This document shows, one piece after another, positions 23,114-31,627 of a stretch of DNA of 59,699 bases. This DNA is from Stramenopiles sp. TOSAG23-2 (taxonomy: Eukaryota; Sar): NCBI GenBank assembly GCA_900128395.1, contig LT649253.1, positions 1 to 59,699 of the forward strand. The letters are read 5' to 3'. Position 1 is the stretch's first letter, and every line of letters begins with the position of its first letter. A program made the position numbers and the translations under genes. Below the pieces are notes generated by a model. It did not search any database and was not told the origin of the DNA. It saw nothing but the letters and a program-made list of their open reading frames with translations.

Positions 23114-24361
23114 TGTATTTTGTTGTTTGTTCGTTGAATATAATTAATATTTGAATTACTCTTCTTATTGCATTTAATAGAATATCTCTATATATATCAA
23201 TGTATATTTATTACGATCAATCAATCGATAGATAGATAGATGTCAAATAATGTTTGTACAAGTTGTATGATGTATATGTCAAGGAGTATTCACAGAGGAG
23301 GAATTTATATTTCTTATTTTTTAATTAATGTTTTTTTTTTTATTATGTGATGGAAGACGATTTATTCAAGTACAACTTATTTTATATATTTACTTGCTGT
23401 GTATATGTTCTATCTTAGTCTATGCAAAAACATAACTATCAATTTCTGAGTACAGTAATTGACATACACATTATTTTGTTGGCAATCGGAATTGGCAATG
23501 ATGAAACGTTAAAATTAACGATATAATAATAAAAAGTGTGTTAGTATATGAATATGGTGTACTTGAATGTAATATGTAATAGGAGTGGTATCGTCATGCT
23601 AAACCAGTACGTATTGCTGCTAACCCTAATGATAAGATGACTGTGGGAATAATCGTGCGATTAGTAGGTACATAGCATTGCTGTAGAACTGTGCTAACGC
23701 TTATAGCTCATTGTAATCTGATGTATGATGATGTAATGATGATGCAATGATAATCGATTCCAAATTCCTATAATAGTGCGATTAGTTAATTAGTAGGTAC
23801 ATATAGGACATCTAGGTACATAAGTATAGATCTAGAATAGAGTATAGGTATAGATAGCACGAAATGAAGCCGATTAGTAGGTACATAGCACATAGCACCA
23901 GTATCCAGCAGGTGCAGGTTACCCGACACAATCGTGTTCGCTCTGGTGATAATGCTATGTGTATATTATCTTCGAATACAATGCTATACAGATGCTATTT
24001 TTAAAATCAATAGTGTATCGTTTTAATTGGTGGCAAGCATTAAGGTATATATATACGATGGGAACAGCACACTTAAAGAACCACCGCCCCCTATAACTAG
24101 CTGCTAAAACACTTGTTCGTTTTTATGGCCGTTTTATTAGCAATAAATACATCAATAAATGCATCAATATTGATCAATAAATGTATGTACATCGTTGACA
24201 GAGGGAAAAACAAACAAAAGTGTAGAAGAACAAATACCAAAGAACAGTTGTAAAACAATATATATATATATAAGTCTATCGTAATACATATTCGTTTCAT
24301 AAATATAGTAGTACATATAATATATATATAGTTAAAAAAAAAAAACATAATATAACAAAAA
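23114..24361. promoter_or_regulatory. Bidirectional intergenic region between DRC5 and DRC1
   Basis: A 1.25-kb divergent spacer likely to carry promoters for both axonemal genes. It has three copies of a GATTAGTAGGTACATA-like motif at about 23658, 23788 and 23872, several GATA/TAGA runs (23225-23245) and T/A tracts. I see no clear RFX X-box (paired GTTRCC/GGYAAC half sites). No supported ORF. Confidence 0.5.
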
Positions 24362-26779
24362 ATGGAAGAATTTACATCCGAAAAACAAGATAGGGAAGCA
24401 CGGATTAAAGCACGTCGTACACGTATTGAACAACGTAAACGTGCAAAAGATGATGAAGGGAAAACCATTGGTGGTAGTCATGATGATGGACCAGGTCAAA
24501 GTGAAGGTGCGAAACAAACACAACAAAGTTTAGCACATATTGATCGTGTCAAAGCACAAAGTATTGAAAGCGTTACCTCCATACGTGTACAAGCAGATAA
24601 TGCTGAAAACCAACGTCGTATACGTGAGGAAGATAATCGTCAAAATAGGTTAAGACGTTTACAAGAAGAAGCAATTGAAAGTGGTAAACGTAATGCAGCT
24701 GTTGAAATGAGATGGCAAGAGTAAGTATATTATATATTTCTTTATCAATATTAAATATTAAAATAAATTCTCTATCTCACCCCTATATGCCACAATGTAC
24801 TAACAAAATACATATATATACATATATATATATATATATAGATTAATGAACTACAATATGCCACAAGATTTAATGGTCGAGTTACGTAAACAAAAAGGTG
24901 GTTGTGAACGTATTATCTCTTCTAAAGATGAATTAATTAAAGAATTTAATAATGAATTGAAATCGAAAGATGAAGATTACGTTAAAGCATTGAAACAACA
25001 AGAAGAAGATATTACACAATTATTATCTCGTATGCGTAAACAATATAACGATTTACAAAAAGAATATGAAGTGGAATTAGAACAAATTGAAGATGCGTTT
25101 ATGCGTGAACGTGATTCGTTATTATCACAAAATAAATCTGAAATCGATGATTTATTTGATAAACGACGTCATATGGAAATTCATTTCATGGAAGCAAAGC
25201 AGGAACGAGAGGAACAATACCAAGAGGAAATACAAAATTTAAGGGTAAAAGATAGTGAAGATTACAATAAATTAAAAATTAAATTGGAAACAGATATACA
25301 AACGTTAGAACAACAATTGGAAGAAATGCGTGCTACCTATCAATTGAATACGGAAAAATTAGAATATAATTATCGTGTATTAACGGAACGTGATATGGAA
25401 AATTCAGCAACATTGTCGCAACAAAAACGTAAATTAGCACGTTTAAAAGATGCATTGACCAATCAAATACAAAAATACCATAGTCAAGATTCTGAACATA
25501 AAGCGGAAAATCAATTATTAACGGAAGATTATCGTCGTATAACGAAACAATATAAAGATTTACAAAATAAATTTAGGCATTTCGAAGTTGCAGATAATGA
25601 AACATATCAAGAAGTATGGAATATGCATAAAGAAGAAAGTGCAGGATTAGTAGAACGTGTTTTAAAAGCGGATGAAATTATCCATTCGCAATTGTTAGGA
25701 TTAAATTGGCAACCACCTACTACGGAGCAGATAATGAAACATATCAAGAAGTATGGAATATGCATAAAGAAGAAAGTGCAGGATTAGTAGAACGTGTTTT
25801 AAAAGCGGATGAAATTATCCATTCGCAATTGTTAGGATTAAATTGGCAACCACCTACTACGGATGTATTTGCTAGAGTACCAAAAGGCATGGCACAACAA
25901 GCACAAGGTGGCGAGAAAACACAAGAGGAAACAGAGGAAGCGAAAAAACAAGCAGAAGAAGAAGCAAATAAAGCACCTGTTTCTACATATAAAGTAAAAA
26001 TTATGTTGCAATTATTAGCACAAGAAGCAGGATTTTTAATTGATGCAGAAACTAGGGAGAAAACACAAGAGGAAACAGAGGAAGCGAAAAAACAAGCAGA
26101 AGAAGAAGCAAATAAAGCACCTGTTTCTACATATAAAGTAAAAATTATGTTGCAATTATTAGCACAAGAAGCAGGATTTTTAATTGATGCAGAAACTAGG
26201 GAAAAATTAGAACAATTATCAAAAGCAGATCGAAAAGTTGCAAAAGCAGATAGTATATTAGCTGCATTAGGTATTGAAAGTGAAAAAGATGTTGAAAAAT
26301 TATTATCCTATTTTTTCACAAAAACACGTGAAGTGGATGGGGATTCAGATGAGGATGAAGGGGAAAATGGTGGTTTAAAAGTAAAACCAGATGAAGTTGT
26401 TAGAGTTGTGAAGAAATTTATTGTTGATCGTGAAGATCAACGTCGGGATGATCCTGCAATGCAATTGCAAGCAGCAACAATGGCAGAAAAAGCAGCTGCT
26501 GCGCAAAGGCAAAGGCGTAGAAAAGAGGAAAGGCAATTTTGGTCACGTGTTGCAAATGTGGTACCACCAAAAACACATCGTGCATGGAGTGCATTGGAGA
26601 AAATGCAAGTGAAATATGTCAATATTTTAAAAGACCGAGCAGCTGCTATTAATGAAACACAAAATTTAAAATCACAAAATGATGAATTAAAAGCATTATT
26701 AAATCAATATTTAGGTGCAGATGTGAATGATGAATTGCATATACCACCAACACAAGTTATTCGAATTGATGGTGATTAA
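24362..26779 (+). CDS. DRC1: Dynein regulatory complex subunit 1 (CCDC164-like)
   Basis: Exons 24362-24720 and 24842-26779; the 121-base intron is GTAAGT...ATATAG and the split Glu codon (GA+A) joins cleanly. A 137-bp exact duplication (25590-25863) shifts the frame. Without one copy the CDS is 720 codons in phase, and a further 144-bp in-frame duplication (25913-26200) adds 48 residues, giving about 671 in the likely true protein. Nearly all coiled coil. Diagnostic DRC1 block: KDLQNKFRHFEVAD, EVWNMHKEES, DEIIHSQLLGLNWQPP, matching the KFRHF / EVW / IIHxxxLGLxW pattern of CCDC164. Known role: scaffold of the nexin-dynein regulatory complex base plate on the A-tubule, needed for motile cilia. 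A partial inverted copy lies at 12147-12911 and lacks both duplications. Confidence 0.93.
25590..25863. repeat. Exact 137-bp frameshifting tandem duplication in DRC1
   Basis: 25590-25726 recurs at 25727-25863 over the most conserved DRC1 block. It breaks the frame. The inverted copy near 12.5 kb passes through this point with a single unit, direct evidence that an unduplicated version exists. Confidence 0.95.
25913..26200. repeat. Exact 144-bp in-frame tandem duplication in DRC1
   Basis: 25913-26056 recurs at 26057-26200 and adds 48 residues (starting EKTQEETEEAKKQ). The inverted copy at 12.1-12.9 kb has one unit only. Confidence 0.95.
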
Positions 26780-26948
26780 AACAAATGTACGATGTTAAAA
26801 AATGTAAAAATGTTGTGATACACAGGATACTATATATATGATGAATTGCATATACCACCAACACAAGTTATTCGAATTGATGGTGATTAAAACAAATGTA
26901 CGATGTTAAAAAATGTAAAAATGTTGTGATACACAGGATACTATATAT
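26727..26948. repeat. Exact 111-bp tandem duplication at the DRC1 3' end
   Basis: 26727-26837 recurs at 26838-26948, covering the last about 17 codons and stop of DRC1 plus 3' flank. Protein unaffected. Confidence 0.9.
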
Positions 26949-27777
26949 ATATGATAGTAAGAGACGACATTATAGTGTAATTAGTGATTACTTGCAACAA
27001 GTGTAATTGCGAATTGTGAAGAGAAGAGTGGAAAAGCAAAACGCAAATAGATATGATGCATGATGCAGATGGTAGTCGGGTAGGACCAGGTAATGGTGAT
27101 TTAAGATTTAAATGATTAAAACTCTTTACTTTAATTATAATTCTACAACTGTACATATTTGTTTTTTCCGTCTTTCAGGTGTCGTCTCCTCCTCTCTCTG
27201 ACATGGGTCTTCTATTAATAAATAATGGCATTGTTGTTGTTGATTCTTCACAATAATTTGTTGAAAATTGAATGAAATTGAACGTTTAACTTTTTTTCTT
27301 CTTCTTTTTTTTTTGATTGATTTGTTGTCTTCAAATGCATTATTATTAATTATTATTATTATTACTACTACTATCATACTATGATATCATCATCATCATC
27401 GTTACTCATTATTTTATGATACAATATAGTGGAAGGAACGTTGATTTTTTGTAGGGTTTTGTGTTTAATACTTCACGATTGTTGTTCTTACTGTTGCTAT
27501 ATTTATGATTACCCATATCATCACAACATAGTGGGACATATCATATAGTGGCACACAGTGAAAGAAGAAAAATCAGAGAGACCTGATGGCAGAAGAAAAA
27601 GTAAAACTGCACAAATTGGTTTCAAAAATAAAAACAGTTTTCCTCTGACATCAAATTACAAAACTTTGTGTGTGTGTGTGTGAAAATATTTAATACTCGC
27701 TCATATCATAATAAGTACCGAAATTTCCAATTATATAATGACCAACTGTATACACTCTAATATATATATTTTGTGTT
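26780..27777. other. Convergent intergenic region, about 1 kb
   Basis: Between DRC1 (+) and the YHYH gene (-), both ending here. After the duplicated DRC1 end it contains pyrimidine-rich stretches (27170-27205, 27290-27315), ATT/ATC microsatellites (27340-27400) and a TG run near 27667-27682. Two short minus-strand open frames (26941-27156, 27135-27377) are low-complexity and not called. Confidence 0.6.
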
Positions 27778-30700
27778 TCAAAGATTATCATAATAACTGA
27801 TTTTTTGTGGTGGTAAGCCTACATGATGTACAAAACCATATGCACCTTCCAAAGGTACAGACTCTTGTCCAGGATAATAGCTTTCAGTAACTGCTTGCCC
27901 ACTTGAACGTTCAATGCTGCAGCTATTCCAAAATACATTGCAATTTTCCAAATGTGGATTTTCTGTGTATGCAGGCGATCTAAATGCTGGGCCCATTTTA
28001 GCAGTGTTGTTTTGCACAGTACACCGCTTTAACGTCATTGCGCGAGTATAAAACGCCGCTCCTCCAGATTGGGATGCGCTATTGTTGAAAATTGTTAAAT
28101 CTTCACCTACAAATTTTTCTCCATCATGATATATTGCTCCTCCATGCCCATACCCTACATGGCCAGTGGTGTCCGTTTCCGATGTCTTTCTTGAAGCATC
28201 TGGCCGTGAAGGAATTGCATGACCAGTTTCCCCATGCCTATTATACAAACCAGATATGGCTTGATTATGTTGTATAAGTGTAGTATCAATACTCAAGCTA
28301 CCGTGGTTCAAAATTGCCCCTCCATGCGTATCACCTCTAGAATTCACTGCTGTATTATATTCTACTAATCCACCGGAAAGAGAGACAATTGCTTTTGGGT
28401 ATGTAAACAATGCTGCTCCACCAGCGACGCCTTCCAAAAACGATGTCTTTACATGATTTTGTCGAAAAATTACGTTTGTCATTGTAACCATGGCATTCGT
28501 AAGCACGGTCATCCCTGCTCCTTTGCTAAGACCATCATTATCTTGAATAATTGAATTTGTAAGTATCAAGGTTCCACCATTGTTCACAAGGATACATCCA
28601 CGTGTGGTTTTTTCAAATACAAAATTATTCATCGTACATGGAGTCTCCTTTGTGTTGCTTACTTCAATCATTGTTCCCATACCATCTGACCATGCCGATC
28701 CAGGCGATACGATGACCCTTTCAGATGGCCCATTCAATGTAATGGTTGACGAGCCCGGAATTATAAGTGGAAAATTCAAAGTTGTGTGGTTAACCTTCAT
28801 AGTTGCAATGATGTATTGAGCGTTCGAATCAATATGTTCCATCTCGACAATCGAAGATCTCATGGTGCAGTCAAGTCTTCTTGGGGATACTGCTTCCCAA
28901 TCTACGAAAAGGATATCTTGCCATGGTTTTCCATTTTTTTCTGTGACATCAAATATAAATTTATTTTCATCAGTTGATACCACACTAAGGAGATATCTAT
29001 TTTGTAAGTCGATCATCGTCGATTTACCAAGATTTAATCCTAATTTGACACGAGAAATTGTTGGTGCAGTAAGAAAAGGGGTTGGGAAGACTACTGTTAT
29101 GCGTTTTACAAACGCATGCAATTGCGTTCCAACTAATGCAAAGCCAGATTGTACATCACTATGCTTTTCTAGGTCATTACATCTGGAAAGCTTGTTTCCA
29201 AGGCTAGAATCGCTAACTGAGGTAACGTCAATTTTCACCGCATTCGGCTTATGGCGAGGTTGAAATTCACCGTTATCAAAAGGTGGCGGTGCTATTCCGG
29301 GGTAAGTGTAATTAAGCCACGGCAAGTAACTACTTGGTGGAGATGCTGTACAACTAGGCTTTGCTACAGTTGGATAATTTCCCGGGCCATAGCATGATAA
29401 AACATATGGAAAGCTTCTTCTAACGAAATAGCCATATGTATCAGTTACCTTGTCTCCATCAGTATCTAAATTTGCACCATTGCAAATATCTACGCCAGAT
29501 GTTGCCTCACTACCATCAGAATAATACGGCCCAAAGATGGCGTGGCCATCTTTTGCCACACCAAGAATATGCTGGCCTTTTCGTTGAAATATTTTTTTTA
29601 CAGTATTTTCGGTTGTATTTGCAGCGGTCGATTGCGCATGTACAACAACAGAAGCAGAATCGGTTTGTACTTTGTTTGACGCATCTTGTAGATGATTCAC
29701 ACATTCGTTAGATCCATCACATACGCCACATAAATCTAGTTTTTTCCCGCTATTTACTATACCATCACAGCCTGTACAGGTTGCATTGTCACCAAAACAT
29801 ACCCCACATGCATCTTTGTCTGTATTTGTCCCGCCGCAACGACCACATTGGTCATATTTAAGTCCACTTCCAAATATACCATCACATCCAACTGGTAATA
29901 TGGCACCGGTATTGCCAGCAGTGCTGGCAACGACAATTCGAAGCTCCCCCTCCATAACAATTGAATGTCGTGTGCATCTGTAATATAAAGTATTTGGTGC
30001 ATTTTCAGGAATAGTAAAAGTAATTGTTCCTCGATCCATTCCCGCATATCCACTATCACCCCATGAGCTTCTGTCAAAATTCATTCCATCTGTATAGGCC
30101 GTACCATCTGCATATTGGATCATAAATGGATGGCCATTCGTTGCAATATCAAAAATATAGGTTTTTGATCTTAAAAGTGTTAAAGTAGGATTTCCAGATG
30201 CACCAGAAATCGTATATGAAGAAGTGTCACCCCCAATATATGCCCGTACTTGAAATTTTGGTGGCCCTTCAAATGGACTTTCTTCCAAACTTAATCGTCG
30301 TCGGTTCTTGCCGTGGCTATTGTAAAGTACATTTTCCTTATATTCTGATCTAAATTCAGAGGATACGTATTCTCGCAACATATAGGTAGAAATATTTCTA
30401 CAACCATCGTGACCTTCAACTTTCCAATTACATAGAAACTGTCTAGACATTGGATGCAATATATCTGATTGCAAAGCTATTTCTCTGACATCATGGATAC
30501 ATACAGGGATTAAAGGATATGAATACATACCATCCGCTGTTGTGTGACCTAGGCATGTATCAATTGGCTGCTTTACCTTTTCTCGTGCAGATGCACTCCA
30601 AGTATCTTCGTTATTATCGTCCAGAGCCGTAATAAAAGGGACGCCGTTAATAGCTACACCAACAATTTTATCGAGACTTAACTTGGGTGCTGGTGGCCAA

Positions 30701-31245
30701 GTATTTATTAAATTGTACTCCGTTCTGATGAAATTATATTCCGCTGGAACTTGTTCGTCAGAAACCATCGTTTTATTGCATACAATTTGATCCAATTCAC
30801 TATTTGATTCCGGGGCAAACCGTCTTCCGTTTATATCTTTATCAAAGGCTACCTCATAGTCAATATATTTAGGAACTGGTGGAACCATAGGGCTATAATA
30901 ACAGTGATCGGGCATAGCATTTGTTTGAATCCTAATTTTTACTTCGTTTCCAACTTGACGGCAAGTCACGCATAGCTGACGAGTCCATATACACTGCAGG
31001 CTTGTATCTTTGTCTTGACATTGCCCCACATCCATGCATGTTACCAGTTGCCCGGGCATATCACGTATATTCGAAGATGCATTTATAAGACTGGGACAAG
31101 TATTGCGAAATTTAGAAGCCACTTCTAGACATTCCGTTAATGATTGACTTTTCACTAAAGACAAAAAACAAAAATTACAAAAGAAAATAACGATACAAAA
31201 ACGTAACATTATAAAGTCTCTGTCTACATACATAATTCTGAGCAT
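27778..31245 (-). CDS. Secreted multidomain protein: YHYH-like, cupredoxin-like, Cys-rich, beta-helix
   Basis: One exon, 1,155 codons. The second Met (31209) gives a clean signal peptide (MLRFCIVIFFCNFCFLSLVKS) and is preferred. Seen, in order: a Cys-rich N-terminal region (about 15-95 of the mature part); a YHYH-domain-like block (VGVAINGVPFITALDDN, then CLGHTTADGMYSYPLIPVC); a cupredoxin-like stretch (TLYYRCTRHSIVMEGELRIV); Cys repeats of the CDGxxxSGxxxDxCGxCxG type (three units); a second YHYH-like piece (GVAKDGHAIFGPYYSDG); and a C-terminal right-handed beta-helix-like region with GGA and NN ladder repeats (GGTLILTNSIIQDN, HGGAIYHDG). The final Tyr/His of the YHYH signature are changed (YSYP). 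Function unknown; such mosaics are cell-surface or secreted proteins in marine protists. No membrane anchor is seen. Confidence 0.75.
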   Translation of the reverse strand: MLRIMYVDRDFIMLRFCIVIFFCNFCFLSLVKSQSLTECLEVASKFRNTCPSLINASSNIRDMPGQLVTCMDVGQCQDKDTSLQCIWTRQLCVTCRQVGNEVKIRIQTNAMPDHCYYSPMVPPVPKYIDYEVAFDKDINGRRFAPESNSELDQIVCNKTMVSDEQVPAEYNFIRTEYNLINTWPPAPKLSLDKIVGVAINGVPFITALDDNNEDTWSASAREKVKQPIDTCLGHTTADGMYSYPLIPVCIHDVREIALQSDILHPMSRQFLCNWKVEGHDGCRNISTYMLREYVSSEFRSEYKENVLYNSHGKNRRRLSLEESPFEGPPKFQVRAYIGGDTSSYTISGASGNPTLTLLRSKTYIFDIATNGHPFMIQYADGTAYTDGMNFDRSSWGDSGYAGMDRGTITFTIPENAPNTLYYRCTRHSIVMEGELRIVVASTAGNTGAILPVGCDGIFGSGLKYDQCGRCGGTNTDKDACGVCFGDNATCTGCDGIVNSGKKLDLCGVCDGSNECVNHLQDASNKVQTDSASVVVHAQSTAANTTENTVKKIFQRKGQHILGVAKDGHAIFGPYYSDGSEATSGVDICNGANLDTDGDKVTDTYGYFVRRSFPYVLSCYGPGNYPTVAKPSCTASPPSSYLPWLNYTYPGIAPPPFDNGEFQPRHKPNAVKIDVTSVSDSSLGNKLSRCNDLEKHSDVQSGFALVGTQLHAFVKRITVVFPTPFLTAPTISRVKLGLNLGKSTMIDLQNRYLLSVVSTDENKFIFDVTEKNGKPWQDILFVDWEAVSPRRLDCTMRSSIVEMEHIDSNAQYIIATMKVNHTTLNFPLIIPGSSTITLNGPSERVIVSPGSAWSDGMGTMIEVSNTKETPCTMNNFVFEKTTRGCILVNNGGTLILTNSIIQDNDGLSKGAGMTVLTNAMVTMTNVIFRQNHVKTSFLEGVAGGAALFTYPKAIVSLSGGLVEYNTAVNSRGDTHGGAILNHGSLSIDTTLIQHNQAISGLYNRHGETGHAIPSRPDASRKTSETDTTGHVGYGHGGAIYHDGEKFVGEDLTIFNNSASQSGGAAFYTRAMTLKRCTVQNNTAKMGPAFRSPAYTENPHLENCNVFWNSCSIERSSGQAVTESYYPGQESVPLEGAYGFVHHVGLPPQKISYYDNL

Positions 31246-31627
31246 ATTTTTTGAATCAAATGAATTGAATATATATAATTCAAAAATATATATATTATAT
31301 ATATATACGAATTTGATTTGTTAAATTAATACAGGAACTTCATATTAATAGTACTATTATTAATAAACAGTAATTATTTATTAATAGGCATACTGGCATA
31401 GCCAGGATAGCGTAAAATAAGTAAAATATATAATAATAGCAATAACGTTTTTTAATTGGCTAAAAAAATATAATATGGAAAACCGTAGACTATTGAAATA
31501 CATTTCCCCTATATGTTCTGTTCTCATAATTATATTCTATACTAATAATATTGATAATATATATTTATTATAATTAGATATACTATTTATCAATACGCTG
31601 TATAGAATGTATATATAGTTACTGATG
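31246..31627. other. Intergenic, AT-rich
   Basis: Upstream of the YHYH gene and downstream of the Asn/Lys-rich gene, both on the minus strand. Contains TA runs at about 31265-31310 and AT-rich unique sequence. No gene seen. Confidence 0.6.
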
